Assembly: GCA_016931315.1 (NCBI GenBank)
Contig: JAFGFB010000302.1
Location: 1-40,669 of the forward strand
From: Anaerolineae bacterium
Lineage (GTDB): Bacteria > Chloroflexota > Anaerolineae > B4-G1 > SLSP01
Length of the DNA: 40,669 nt
Direction: 5' to 3'
The notes under the pieces were generated by a model. The model was given only the letters and a program-made list of their open reading frames with translations. It had not been told where the DNA came from and did no database searches. Each line of letters begins with the position of its first letter. Position 1 is the first letter of the stretch. The translations under genes and the position numbers were made by a program. Below, piece after piece: positions 25,011-33,731 of this stretch.

Positions 25011-25765
25011 TTGCCACCTCCACGTCCACTGGAAGCGCCAACCTCAACCCGCACCGAAGCACCGAGATACTGGTGAACCAGCGCCTCATCATGGATCAGG
25101 TCTGCCATCTCTCCCTGGTGCACACTCTTGCCGTCATCAATGATGTAGTAATACTGCGCCAGGCGGCTTGCCATCAGGAAATTCTGTTCGACCAGAAGCA
25201 CGGTAGTAGTGGCGCTGAGCTCGCGGATGGCTTCCATCATCTGCTCAATTAAAATCGGCGCCAGGCCCTCGCTTGGCTCGTCAATCAGCAACAGCTTGTT
25301 ATCGGCGACCAGCGCGCGCGCGACCGCTAGCATCTGTTGCTGCCCACCGGAGAGATGATTTCCCGGCAGCTTGTACAGCCGCTTGAGGTCGGGAAAAAGC
25401 CCGAAGATAAACTCCGCTTTGCGCTCAAGGTCACCCTTTTTGCGCTCCGCGATGCGCAGGTTCTCCGCCACGCTGAGGTTACGGAAGATTGCCCGGTGCT
25501 CTGGGACAAAGCCGATTCCCATTGCGGCGATATCATAAGCACGTTTACCCTGCAACTCCCGCCCATCGAAGAGCACACGTCCTATACGTGGCGGCGTAAG
25601 CCCCAAAATGGATTTGAGCGTCGTGGTCTTGCCGGCGCCGTTCCGCCCCAGCAATACCGTGATGCTGTTACACCGCACCTGCACCGTGACCCCTTCCAAA
25701 ATGTGGAACTGACCGATAAAGGTATGAATGGCATCTACTTCAAGAATGAAGTCTTGTTCAACCAT
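25007..25765 (-). CDS. livF: Branched-chain amino acid-type ABC ATPase LivF
   Basis: ATP-binding subunit of the importer. It has 252 residues with Walker A GRNGAGKTT (about 40-48), the LivF-typical IGFVPEHRAIFRNLSVAENL, signature LSGGQQQMLAVARAL, Walker B LLLIDEPSEGLAP and H-loop region VLLVEQNF. The start at 25765 has AAGGAG seven bases upstream. It overlaps livH by four bases. The C-terminal tail ends in a Gly/Arg/Ser-rich stretch (GASSGRGGGK) not usual in the family. Confidence 0.93.
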   Translation of the reverse strand: MVEQDFILEVDAIHTFIGQFHILEGVTVQVRCNSITVLLGRNGAGKTTTLKSILGLTPPRIGRVLFDGRELQGKRAYDIAAMGIGFVPEHRAIFRNLSVAENLRIAERKKGDLERKAEFIFGLFPDLKRLYKLPGNHLSGGQQQMLAVARALVADNKLLLIDEPSEGLAPILIEQMMEAIRELSATTTVLLVEQNFLMASRLAQYYYIIDDGKSVHQGEMADLIHDEALVHQYLGASVRVEVGASSGRGGGK

Positions 25766-25854
25766 ATAGGACTCCTTTGTAGGGCATCAGCCAATATCTC
25801 CGAGAACGTTGCTCCCTGGTCTCACGCTTTCACCTTCACTACTCCTTAATTCAC

Positions 25855-26646
25855 TCATGTTGCACCCAAATCGCCATACAGGGCGCCAAGATAAGCCTTT
25901 TGCACCAGGGGATTTGCGGCAATTTCTTGAGGTGTTCCCTCGGCCAGGATTTGCCCCAGATGCATCACGGTGATGAAATCGGAAATACTCATCACCATAT
26001 CCATCCGGTGCTCGACCAGCACAATAGTCTTATCGCCGCGCGCCATAATGCGTTGCAAAATCTCCAGAAGCTCCGGAACTTGTTCGGAGGACATGCCTGC
26101 TGTTGGCTCGTCGAGCAACAAAATCTCGGGATCGCCGGCAAACATAATGCCCAATTCTAGTTTGCGTTTTTGGCCATGTGCCAGATTCCGCGCCAACACT
26201 GGCTCCAACCCTTGCAAACCCACCACCTTGATCACCTCACGCGCCCGGTCTTCGTAACGCTGAAAACGCGAGGCATGTTGAAAGAGCTTGAAGCTATCGT
26301 GCCCCATCGCCTGTGCCGCCAGACGGATATTCTCCAGAACGGTCAGGTTGGGAAAGATATTCGTGATCTGGAACGAGCGCCCCAGACCCTGATGCACCAT
26401 CCGGTAGGGCGGTTGATGCGTAATATCCTTACCCTTGAAAAAGATTTGTCCGCGCGTGGGCGGCATAGTCCCACTGAGCAGGTTGAACAGAGTTGTCTTG
26501 CCAGCACCGTTAGGACCGATAATGGAATGCAGAGTATGCGCGTAAATCTTGCCGCTGACGTCTTCTACCGCGACCAAACCACCGAATTCCTTACGGAGAT
26601 TGCGCGCCTCAAGAATAACTTCACGTTCAGGACTATCACCGGTCAT
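25855..26646 (-). CDS. livG: Branched-chain amino acid-type ABC ATPase LivG
   Basis: Second ATPase subunit. It has 263 residues with Walker A GPNGAGKTT, LGRSFQITNIFPNLTVLENI, signature LAHGQKRKLELG in place of the more common LSYGxQR, Walker B ILLLDEPTAGMSSEQ and IVLVEHRMDMV. The start at 26646 is preferred because GGAGGT lies seven bases upstream; two earlier in-frame ATGs (26673, 26661) have none. A gap of 89 bases separates it from livF, and 216 bases including a hairpin separate it from the binding-protein gene. Confidence 0.92.
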   Translation of the reverse strand: MTGDSPEREVILEARNLRKEFGGLVAVEDVSGKIYAHTLHSIIGPNGAGKTTLFNLLSGTMPPTRGQIFFKGKDITHQPPYRMVHQGLGRSFQITNIFPNLTVLENIRLAAQAMGHDSFKLFQHASRFQRYEDRAREVIKVVGLQGLEPVLARNLAHGQKRKLELGIMFAGDPEILLLDEPTAGMSSEQVPELLEILQRIMARGDKTIVLVEHRMDMVMSISDFITVMHLGQILAEGTPQEIAANPLVQKAYLGALYGDLGAT

Positions 26647-26782
26647 AAGTCTGACCTCCATCAAATGTAGCATGATACGTTATGCGTAATGCGTGCTAAA
26701 CGCAATGAGCTGATGCGCCTTACGGTAGCGCGCAGTACGCATGACGCAGCACTGATAAGATCGCCGCAATATCGGTGGATGT

Positions 26783-26815
26783 GGGAGACGGGCACAACGA
26801 CGGTGCCCGCCTCCC
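26783..26815 (-). terminator. Intra-operon hairpin between the binding-protein gene and livG
   Basis: GGGAGACGGGCAC (26783-26795) and GTGCCCGCCTCCC (26803-26815) pair with one mismatch around a seven-base loop. No T run follows on the minus strand, so it is more likely an mRNA-stabilising or attenuating structure that keeps binding protein above the membrane subunits. The rest of the gap (26674-26782) is rich in GCGTA/ATGCG words and shows no gene. Confidence 0.5.
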
Positions 26816-26831
26816 CATAAACTAAAGGGGC

Positions 26832-26879
26832 TACAGCGTAACCCGGTTACAGTGTAAACCGGTTACGGTGTAACCAGGT
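26832..26879. repeat. Three tandem 16-bp units across the binding-protein stop codon
   Basis: TACAGCGTAACCCGGT, TACAGTGTAAACCGGT and TACGGTGTAACCAGGT follow each other without gaps. The stop codon of the binding-protein gene (26863-26865) lies at the junction of units two and three. Confidence 0.8.
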
Positions 26880-29421
26880 CCCCACAGCGGGCGGCATAAT
26901 CGCCGGTCAGCGTGCAGGGTACACCCAGTTCATCATACTTGGAAACGTAGACCGTCTCAAAGAACTTGTAGTCATTGACGCCGTCGCCATCCGAATCCGG
27001 ATTCAGATTCACCAGTTTCAGGATGTTCATCGGCTGCTCGCAGACATGGTCCTCGGGACGGATGTAGTACGTACCCTTAGGACCCTGGAACTTCAGCCCC
27101 TCAAGCGCCTCGATCAAGACGTCGCCAGTAGCTTCGCCGTCGGTTGCCTCGAGTGCGGTCGCCAACGCAATCGCCGAAGCCATGCCGCCAGCGGTAAACA
27201 GGTCGGGGGGCTCGTTGTACTCCTCCAGGTGCCGCTTAACCAACCAGTCGTTGATCGCGTTATTCGGCACAGTGTAGTGGTAGACGTTCAGACCAATCTG
27301 CCCCAGCGCCGCACCGTAGACCGCCGCGAAGGAGGCATTATCGCCGTAACCCGTGGCTACAGTCATATCCTCCAGCGCGCCGAGGTCGGAGAGTTGCTGG
27401 AACAGAGTCACGTAACCCGTACCCGACCAGGTCAGGAACAGACAGTCGGCACCGGAATCCATAGCCTGCTGAATGTAAGGGGTGAAATCGGTCGTCTCAA
27501 ACGGCGCATAGATATCGGCAATGACCTCACCACCGTATTGCCCTACGGCATAAGCCAGCGCAATGCCGCTGCCCTGCCCAAAGGCATTATCCACACCAAT
27601 ATGTGCAAACTTGGAGCCCACGTTCTCCACCAGGTACTTGGCGATAACCAGCACATCATCATAGTTCGTGCGGCTGGTGCGGAACACGTAAGGATTGAAG
27701 TTCGGTCCGGTCGGGAACGCCGAGGCTGCCGGATCGATCATCAGCACGATTTTGTTCTCCTGCGCGATGGTCGTGAGCGCCACAGCGACGCCCGAAGCCA
27801 CCGGACCCTGAAGGATTTCGACGCCTTCCTTCTCGATCAATTCGCGCGCCGCGGCAACACCCTTCTCCGCGTTACCCTCGTCATCACGGGTGATCACTTC
27901 CACCGGACGATTGGCGATGATCCAGCGGCCCTCCGCATCCTGCTTGCCACCAGACATGTATTCCAGGCCTAGCTCAAAGCCCCGGGTCTGCTGCTGACCG
28001 TAGAGCGCCATCACACCTGAGAGCATGGAAATCTGCCCGATCTTCAACACCTCACCGAGCGGTTCTTCCTCAGCCTGCTGGCTCTGCCGCGCCGCAATGC
28101 CCTCGCAACGGGCGGCATAATCGCCGGTCAACGTGCAGGGCACACCCAGTTCATCATACTCGGAAACGTAGACCGTCTCAAAGAACTCATACTCCGGGAT
28201 ACCATCGCCATTGAGGTCCGGGTTGAGATTCACGAGCTTGAGAATGTTCATCGGCTGCTCGCAAACGTGATCCTCAGGACGGATGTAGTAGGTGCCCTTG
28301 GGTCCCTCAAACTTGAGACCCTCCAACGCCGGTATTAACGCCTCGCTGTTGGCATCACCGGCAGTCTTCTCCAGAGCCGCAGCAAGCGCCAACGCCGAAG
28401 CCATGCCGCCAGCGGTGAACAGGTCGGGGGGCTCGCTATACTCCTCCAGGTGCCGCTCGACCAGCCAATCGTTGATAGGATTGTCGGGCACAGTGTAGTG
28501 GTAGACGTTCAGACCAATCTGCCCCAGCGCTGAGCCATAAACCGCCGCGAAGGAGGCATTGTCGCCGTAACCCGTGGCTACAGTCATCTCCTCCAATGCG
28601 CCCAGGTCAGAAAGCTGCTGGAACAGGGTCACGTAGCCTGTACCCGACCAGGTCAGGAACAGGCAGTCTGCACCGGAGTCCATCGCCCGCTGAATGTAGG
28701 GCGTAAAATCGGTCGTGTCAAACGGCGCATAGATGTCATCCACCACACGCCCGCCATACTGCTCCACGGCATAAGCCAGTGCAATGCCGCTGCCCTGCCC
28801 AAAGGCATTATCCACACCGATGTGCGCGAATTTCTCGCCCACGTTCTCCACCAGGTACTTGGCGATAACCAGCACATCATCATAATTCGTGCGGCTGGTG
28901 CGGAACACATAGGGATTGAAGTTCGGTCCGGTCGGGAACGCCGAGGCTGCCGGATCAATCATCAAGACGATCTTATTCTCCTCCGCGATGGTCGTGAGTG
29001 CCACAGCGACGCCCGAAGCCACCGGGCCCTGAAGGATTTCGACGCCTTCCTTCTCGATCAATTCGCGCGCTGCGGCAACACCCTTCTCCGCGTTGCCCTC
29101 GTCATCGCGGGTGATCACTTCCACCGGACGATTGGCAATGATCCAGCGTCCCTCTGCATCCTGCTTGCCGCCAGAAGCATATTCCAGACCCAGTTCAAAA
29201 CCACGGGTCTGCTGCTGGCCGTAGAGCGCCATCACACCTGAGAGCATGGAAATCTGCCCGATCTTCAACACCTCACCGAGCGCCTCCTCCGTTGGCGCTG
29301 CGGTTGTGGGGGCGGCTGTCGTGGGTTCGGGAGTAGCGGTTGGCTCCACCTTCTCGACACACGCACTGAGCAAACCCCCCAAAAGGACAATCAACATCAA
29401 TACACTGGAAAACTTCTTCAT
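26863..29421 (-). CDS. livK: Double-domain ABC substrate-binding lipoprotein (LivK-like, tandem duplicated)
   Basis: Captures the ligand outside the membrane for LivHMGF. The lipoprotein signal is MKKFSSVLMLIVLLGGLLSAC with Cys21, followed by a Thr/Pro/Ala-rich linker (about 25-46). Two full type I periplasmic-binding domains follow, residues 48-439 and 455-846, which differ at about 33 of 392 positions by my count (about 92% identical). Each begins LGEVLKIGQISMLSGVMALY and ends TLTGDYAARC. The usual LivK has one domain of about 350-400 residues. A 15-residue Gln/Glu-rich linker joins the copies. The start follows AAGGAGGAG. It is the first transporter gene and the last after the thiolase/DUF35 pair in one direction. 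The ligand is unknown. Confidence 0.92.
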   Translation of the reverse strand: MKKFSSVLMLIVLLGGLLSACVEKVEPTATPEPTTAAPTTAAPTEEALGEVLKIGQISMLSGVMALYGQQQTRGFELGLEYASGGKQDAEGRWIIANRPVEVITRDDEGNAEKGVAAARELIEKEGVEILQGPVASGVAVALTTIAEENKIVLMIDPAASAFPTGPNFNPYVFRTSRTNYDDVLVIAKYLVENVGEKFAHIGVDNAFGQGSGIALAYAVEQYGGRVVDDIYAPFDTTDFTPYIQRAMDSGADCLFLTWSGTGYVTLFQQLSDLGALEEMTVATGYGDNASFAAVYGSALGQIGLNVYHYTVPDNPINDWLVERHLEEYSEPPDLFTAGGMASALALAAALEKTAGDANSEALIPALEGLKFEGPKGTYYIRPEDHVCEQPMNILKLVNLNPDLNGDGIPEYEFFETVYVSEYDELGVPCTLTGDYAARCEGIAARQSQQAEEEPLGEVLKIGQISMLSGVMALYGQQQTRGFELGLEYMSGGKQDAEGRWIIANRPVEVITRDDEGNAEKGVAAARELIEKEGVEILQGPVASGVAVALTTIAQENKIVLMIDPAASAFPTGPNFNPYVFRTSRTNYDDVLVIAKYLVENVGSKFAHIGVDNAFGQGSGIALAYAVGQYGGEVIADIYAPFETTDFTPYIQQAMDSGADCLFLTWSGTGYVTLFQQLSDLGALEDMTVATGYGDNASFAAVYGAALGQIGLNVYHYTVPNNAINDWLVKRHLEEYNEPPDLFTAGGMASAIALATALEATDGEATGDVLIEALEGLKFQGPKGTYYIRPEDHVCEQPMNILKLVNLNPDSDGDGVNDYKFFETVYVSKYDELGVPCTLTGDYAARCGDLVTP
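26884..29280 (-). repeat. Internal 1176-bp gene duplication (period 1221 bp)
   Basis: Copy A is 28105-29280 and copy B is 26884-28059, offset by exactly 1221 bases (407 codons). Differences are scattered in the first 300 codons and clustered in two short stretches near the end of the domain (around ALEKTAGDANSEALIPALEG and DLNGDGIPEYEF). The divergence rules out a simple assembly duplication. Confidence 0.93.
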
Positions 29422-29485
29422 GGATCTCCTCCTTAGAATCTACAAATCACGACTCAAAATCAAATCTCAACAACCATTCACAGGT

Positions 29486-29520
29486 GAAGGCTTCGCACGC
29501 GAAGGCTTCGCACGCGAAGG
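29486..29520. repeat. 15-bp tandem repeat upstream of the binding-protein gene
   Basis: GAAGGCTTCGCACGC occurs twice in tandem (29486-29500 and 29501-29515) with the start of a third unit. It lies between the DUF35 gene stop and the ribosome site of the binding-protein gene. Confidence 0.8.
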
Positions 29521-29529
29521 CGTTTGCGG

Positions 29530-29964
29530 CTACGCAATCACCTCAAAACCCAAAAACGTCTTTCGCACCTCGCCTTCACCACGCTCGATGAAGACAGCTC
29601 TGACCGGCATTCCCACAACGATGCTCTCGGGGTGCGCCACATCCACCCCAAGGATTTGTGCACTGATGCGGGGACCTTCCGCCAACTCAACCACACCGGA
29701 ACAATAAGGGTTCTCGCGTCCATAACCGGCTTCAAGCATCGCAGTCGGTGCAACAGCAATGATGCTATAACTCGCCAGTTTCCCCGCGCCTGAGAGTTCC
29801 ACCCATTCCAGGTCTGCCGCAAGGCAGGTCGGACAAAACGGGCGTGGCGGGGCATAAACCGTCCCACAGTGCGGGCAACGCGACCCCATGAGCTGATGCT
29901 CCTTCAAATAGTTATAGAATGCCGTGCCGGTAAAGGCTGTCCCGATAGCAGATGCCTCACTCAT
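29530..29964 (-). CDS. DUF35 Zn-ribbon / OB-fold acyl-CoA-associated protein
   Basis: A 144-residue partner of the thiolase. The rubredoxin-like Zn ribbon has Cys30, Cys33 (CPHC) and Cys44, Cys47 (CPTC), then an OB-fold with the family pattern GAGKLASYSIIAVAP and a C-terminal VRAVFIERGEGEVRKTFLGFEV. Known DUF35 proteins bind CoA and bridge thiolase-like enzymes, as in the archaeal thiolase/HMG-CoA synthase complex and in steroid-side-chain aldolases. It begins three bases after the thiolase stop with GGAGGT in front, so the pair is coupled. Confidence 0.9.
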   Translation of the reverse strand: MSEASAIGTAFTGTAFYNYLKEHQLMGSRCPHCGTVYAPPRPFCPTCLAADLEWVELSGAGKLASYSIIAVAPTAMLEAGYGRENPYCSGVVELAEGPRISAQILGVDVAHPESIVVGMPVRAVFIERGEGEVRKTFLGFEVIA

Positions 29965-29967
29965 GGT

Positions 29968-31230
29968 CTACCTCCGCTCAAAAATATGGACAGCGCAAGT
30001 CTGCCCCGTACCACCAACGTTGTGGGTGAGTCCAAAGCGCAACGCTCCCGGCAGCTGCCTGACGCCCGCTTCTCCACGCATCTGCTTCCAGATCTCGATG
30101 ACCTGCCCGGCGCCCGAAGCGCCGACAGGATGCCCCTTCGACTTCAAACCCCCAGAGATATTGATGGGTCGGTCGCCAGTCCGCGCCGTGCGCCCCTCGA
30201 TAGCTGCTCTCCAACCCTCGCCCGGGGCAAAGAAGCCCAGGTCCTCAGTTGCCATGATTTCAGCGATGGTAAAGCAATCGTGAACCTCAGCCACAGCGAT
30301 ATCCGCAGGGCTAACGCCGGCCATAGTATAAGCCATCTGCGCCGCACGTTGGGCTGCCGGGATGCCAGTAAGAGTCGGTCGGTCGTGAGTAGCGCCATCA
30401 CTGGCCTGACCTGTGCCGATCACAAACAGCGGCGCGTTACTAAAACGAGTCGCTAAATCCTCGCTCACCAGTAACACAGTTGCCGCGCCATCGGAAATCG
30501 GCGAGCAGTCATAGAGGTGCATAGGCCAGGCGATGGTGGGGTTGGCGCGCTCATCCCTGAGGAAAGCCATCTCATCCTCCCAGGTTGGAATGGGCCGGCC
30601 TTTCTTTGCGGCGCTTGCCTTGCGCGCCTCCATGATATCGCTGATACGCTGACCAAATTGCGCCTTGGGGTTGAGGGCGCCATGCTCATGATTCTTCAAT
30701 CCCACACGCAAGAAAGCCTCGAGCGGCGCGCCATAGGCTGCCATATAAGCCGTCGCCATCGAAGCATACAACCCTGGAAAGGTAAAGCCTGCTGGCGTCT
30801 CATAGGTCACATCGGCAGCGGTCGCCAACGTGTCTGTGACGCGCGCCGTGGGCAGGTCTGTCATCTTTTCGATGCCACCGACAAGCACGACATCATACAA
30901 GCCCGAAGCAATGGCAATGATGCCCTCACGAAGCGCCACGCCACTGCTGGCGCAGGCGTCCTCAACGCGCGTTGCCGGACGCGGCGTCAAGCCCACCCAA
31001 TCAGCCATAATCGGCGCAACATGCGCCTGCCCCTCAAAGAGGTCGCTGCTGAAGTTGCCAATGTAGAGCGCCTCGATATCCCGAGCATCGAAACCCTTAT
31101 CAACAGATGCCAGCATCTCCTTGAAGGCATCTACAAAGAGATCGCGGGTCGCGAGACCCGGGAAAGCGCCGAATTTGCTCATCCCCGCCCCAACGACCGC
31201 AACACCACGACCCAGTTTGGTCTTCGCCAT
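29968..31230 (-). CDS. SCP2-type thiolase / acetyl-CoA acetyltransferase
   Basis: A 420-residue thiolase-fold enzyme. The nucleophile is Cys93 in EDACASSGVAL. His317 in EVHDCFTIAE is the SCP2-type substitute for the NEAF motif, and His367 is in SKGHPVGASGAG. The C-terminal GGTGQTCAVHIF lacks the second CxG Cys of classical biosynthetic thiolases but has a nearby Cys412. SCP2-type thiolases need a DUF35 partner, which is encoded next. It probably makes or cleaves a beta-ketoacyl-CoA in the pathway of this cluster. The start at 31230 has GGAGG eight bases upstream; 31245 was rejected. Confidence 0.9.
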   Translation of the reverse strand: MAKTKLGRGVAVVGAGMSKFGAFPGLATRDLFVDAFKEMLASVDKGFDARDIEALYIGNFSSDLFEGQAHVAPIMADWVGLTPRPATRVEDACASSGVALREGIIAIASGLYDVVLVGGIEKMTDLPTARVTDTLATAADVTYETPAGFTFPGLYASMATAYMAAYGAPLEAFLRVGLKNHEHGALNPKAQFGQRISDIMEARKASAAKKGRPIPTWEDEMAFLRDERANPTIAWPMHLYDCSPISDGAATVLLVSEDLATRFSNAPLFVIGTGQASDGATHDRPTLTGIPAAQRAAQMAYTMAGVSPADIAVAEVHDCFTIAEIMATEDLGFFAPGEGWRAAIEGRTARTGDRPINISGGLKSKGHPVGASGAGQVIEIWKQMRGEAGVRQLPGALRFGLTHNVGGTGQTCAVHIFERR

Positions 31231-31301
31231 AAATCCTCCGTTCATACAATTTCGAGTTGAAAGCGGTTGCCGCCAACCGGTTGGGGCCCCGCCTTCAGTA
31301 G

Positions 31302-32099
31302 CTAATGATTTGTTTCAAGCCACCCCAGCAACGCCGCATTCCAGGCTCCCGGCGTTTCGATGCAGCAAGCATGTCCGGCGCCACCCAAAATGAGCAGTTG
31401 CGCGCCAGTAATGTGTTCCACCAGCAAGCGGCTGTATGGCGCAAGCGGCTTGAGGGTATCGATCTCGCCCACCGCAACCAGCGTCGGCGCGGAGATGCGA
31501 TGCAACTCCGCAGTCCATTCAATATCCAGAAAAGCCCGGCAGAGATTCAGCACCGCATCAAAATCCAGTTTCTCGTAACGCGGGATGGAGGCTTCCGCCC
31601 AGCCCGGATGCGCCGCCAACCAGGGTTCGCTGAAGTTATCGGCAACCGAGGCGCGATAAAGCATTGCGCCATCGCGCCGTTCTGCCGCTGCCATCCACGC
31701 TTCGATTTTGGCGCGCAACAGCGGGCGCACCTCGCTCACGGTCGAGGAAAGGAAGAGCGAGCGCACTTTCTCCGGGTAATGAATGCCCAGCAGCTGCGCA
31801 ATCTCGCCGCCATAGGAGATGCCCGCAATGTGGGCGCTTTCGATGTCCAGAGCTTCCATCAATGCCACCAGGTCATCCGCGTGTTGCCGCATCGAATAAG
31901 GCGCAGCAGGGTGGTCTGATTGCCCCTGCCCGCGGCAATCGTGAAGCAACACGCGATAGCGTCGCGCCAACACCGGCGTTTGATATCCCCAGCTAGGAAT
32001 GCTCATCAGCACGCCGTTGATCAAAGCCACAACGGGAGCATCCTCGGGTCCGTGAAGCTCGTAGGTGAGTCTGATATGATTGACTTGGATTGATGGCAT
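31302..32099 (-). CDS. Alpha/beta hydrolase (carboxylesterase or lactonase-like)
   Basis: A 265-residue hydrolase of the 3-oxoadipate enol-lactonase/esterase type. Strand motifs are VVALINGVLMS (oxyanion region), HDCRGQGQSDHP, the nucleophile elbow GISYGGE with Ser95, the acid in VGEIDTLKP and the catalytic His in GGAGHACCIE. The usual HG before the oxyanion loop is NG here. The ribosome site is weak. It sits between the thiolase and another hydrolase, so it may cleave a lactone, ester or thioester intermediate; the substrate is unknown. Confidence 0.85.
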   Translation of the reverse strand: MPSIQVNHIRLTYELHGPEDAPVVALINGVLMSIPSWGYQTPVLARRYRVLLHDCRGQGQSDHPAAPYSMRQHADDLVALMEALDIESAHIAGISYGGEIAQLLGIHYPEKVRSLFLSSTVSEVRPLLRAKIEAWMAAAERRDGAMLYRASVADNFSEPWLAAHPGWAEASIPRYEKLDFDAVLNLCRAFLDIEWTAELHRISAPTLVAVGEIDTLKPLAPYSRLLVEHITGAQLLILGGAGHACCIETPGAWNAALLGWLETNH

Positions 32100-32120
32100 A
32101 GGTATCTCGTAAAATCAGGA

Positions 32121-32176
32121 GCGCACACATAGGTAGGCGCACACATAGGTAGGCGCACACATAGGTGCGCCCCTAC
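32121..32176. repeat. 16-bp tandem repeat, GTAGGGGC family
   Basis: GCGCACACATAGGTAG occurs twice (32121-32136, 32137-32152), then a third truncated unit runs into GGTGCGCCCCTAC. The same words in inverted order form the element at 35037, so the two are one family. It lies between the two hydrolase genes. Confidence 0.85.
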
Positions 32177-32185
32177 GCGGGTTCC

Positions 32186-33235
32186 TCACTTCGCAATAAA
32201 GGCATGAAATAGCGCATTGAACTCCGCCGGCTTCTCAATATGCGGGCTATGTGCGGTATTCTCGATAATATGCTCTTCATAAGCACCGTAACGCTCCAGA
32301 ACGGCGCGGGTTTGGCTCACCATCGGCTGCGGAGGATAGACTTCGTCGCCAGGCCAGCCGGGGATGAACCCTAACTTGCCCAAGGCGCCGAAATCGAACA
32401 TAGACATATCCCCCACAATCATATCGCTATCGCCGCGCACCCAGAGAATGGGCGGCTTGGGCGTGGCTGCCAGAAAGTCCGCAACATCCTGCCCGGTATA
32501 CTTGAGCGACCAGGCATTCACCGGTCCCCAAACACCCGGCGCCACGTTGGGCCAGTTAGGCGAAGGGGCGAAGTCGCCGGGATAACGGTCACTACCGGTC
32601 TTCTCCATCAACGCTCCGGTAAGGAAATCTTCCTCCCGCGCAGCCTGGAATGGTGGCTTGTAGTAAAAGCCATTGATAACGTTGCGCGGTGAATTGGGGT
32701 CGCCCGTGCCCCGATCGCCTTCTTTAATCAATTGAACGAAGGTGGGATTGACCACACCGCCGCCGGACCCGGCAAAATCATCATGGCACGAAAGTCCCTC
32801 GACACCCTTAGTACCGCCAAAACCATAAGGCGAGACCGGACAAATGAAGGTAGCCGAGAGCACGCGTGCAGCATGGTCGGCGATGAAACGATAGAGAATA
32901 CCCGCACCCATAGACCACCCCACAAAGTGCGCCGTCTCAATCCCCAACACGTCCATCAACACGACCAGATCGTCGGTCCAATCGCGCATTCCGCGTGTAG
33001 CATCTATGAGCTTATCCTCAGTCCAACCGTAGCCGCGTAAATCCGGCGCGATGCCGCGATAGCCTGTGGGTAGGGAGAGCATCGTCTCCTCCCAATAGAG
33101 CGCAGCGGAAAAATTTCCGTGCAAGAAAATGACCGGGATGCCGTCCTCTGGTCCTGAAAAGTAGACGTGTTGCACCAGACGCGGCGTCTCCACCATGCGA
33201 ATCGTCACACCAGGTAAAGGCATAGGTTTATCCAT
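32186..33235 (-). CDS. Alpha/beta hydrolase, larger type
   Basis: A 349-residue alpha/beta hydrolase with VIFLHGNFSAALYW (oxyanion HG), APDLRGYGWTED, the nucleophile elbow GWSMGAG (Ser108), the acid in WVRGDSDMIVG and the catalytic His in NTAHSPHIEKP. An extended cap of about 130 residues (about 125-255) holds FICPVSPYGFGGTKG and explains the length above the usual 270-300. The ATG at 33235 is used with GGAAGG upstream; a GTG directly before it (33238) is an alternative. The pair of different hydrolases in the cluster suggests two hydrolytic steps or substrates. Confidence 0.85.
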   Translation of the reverse strand: MDKPMPLPGVTIRMVETPRLVQHVYFSGPEDGIPVIFLHGNFSAALYWEETMLSLPTGYRGIAPDLRGYGWTEDKLIDATRGMRDWTDDLVVLMDVLGIETAHFVGWSMGAGILYRFIADHAARVLSATFICPVSPYGFGGTKGVEGLSCHDDFAGSGGGVVNPTFVQLIKEGDRGTGDPNSPRNVINGFYYKPPFQAAREEDFLTGALMEKTGSDRYPGDFAPSPNWPNVAPGVWGPVNAWSLKYTGQDVADFLAATPKPPILWVRGDSDMIVGDMSMFDFGALGKLGFIPGWPGDEVYPPQPMVSQTRAVLERYGAYEEHIIENTAHSPHIEKPAEFNALFHAFIAK

Positions 33236-33331
33236 CACTCTTTCCTTCCACTAAAACGCTACGACTTCAAAGCGTTGATTACAACGGCGCGAATTGGGCA
33301 ACACCGCAAGCAGAACACCGCAGCGATCCTC

Positions 33332-33646
33332 TCAATCAATTCGCCTGTAAAGCCTCGTGTTGGGATGTTTGAAATCCACAGGGCGGGCTTCGCTGGGGTT
33401 GTTGAGCGCCATAGTGAGCGTATCACCCTCGATAGCGTACAAGCCCTCAAACTTCCCCAAAAGCCCCAGAGTATGCTCCGTTTGATCCATATCAATCTTG
33501 CCATCGGCGGCTGTGTACGTCCCGCCGGAGAAGATACCCATAGATTCCAAAGCCGCCTGAAAACTTCCATCCGCCTTGAACTCAAACCACAACCCCGCGA
33601 AAGGCTGTCCAGCGGGTTGTTCCCATTTCCCCAGAATATCGCTCAT
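33332..33646 (-). CDS. Small lipocalin-like hypothetical protein (104 aa)
   Basis: A 104-residue protein of alternating strands with GxW near the start (ILGKWEQPAG), FEFKADGSFQA, FSGGTYTAADGKIDM, GLYAIEGDTLTMAL and RLYRR at the end. This succession is typical of small lipocalin-like/TIGR03067-type beta barrels that sense or bind small hydrophobic molecules; the family link is by pattern only. The start at 33646 is chosen for AGGAGG upstream; the longer frame beginning at 33796 would read through the neighbouring gene and a repeat. Confidence 0.7.
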   Translation of the reverse strand: MSDILGKWEQPAGQPFAGLWFEFKADGSFQAALESMGIFSGGTYTAADGKIDMDQTEHTLGLLGKFEGLYAIEGDTLTMALNNPSEARPVDFKHPNTRLYRRID

Positions 33647-33698
33647 GCTTGCCTCCTGAGAGAAAAAGGGGTAAATCCACCCCCTACTCACACTCGAA

Positions 33699-33726
33699 GC
33701 GTTGGGTACAACGCGTTGAGTACAAC
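33699..33726. repeat. Two tandem 14-bp GCGTTGGGTACAAC units
   Basis: GCGTTGGGTACAAC (33699-33712) is followed by GCGTTGAGTACAAC (33713-33726). The same unit, in both orientations, is found at 37064. It lies just after the CoA-transferase stop. Confidence 0.85.
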
Positions 33727-33731
33727 GATAC

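Noticed and set aside
27046-27972. 308-codon plus-strand frame across the binding-protein gene
   Set aside because: It is antisense to the duplicated domain, and similar peptides reappear in the antisense of the other copy at 28822, as expected from the duplication and not from a gene.
26884-29280. The duplicated binding domain as an assembly artefact
   Set aside because: The copies differ at about 33 residues and many silent sites, with a distinct linker, so they are true diverged copies.
32121-32176. CRISPR-like spaced repeats
   Set aside because: The units are contiguous 16-bp tandem copies without unique spacers, and no cas genes are present; the same holds for 26832, 29486 and 37064.
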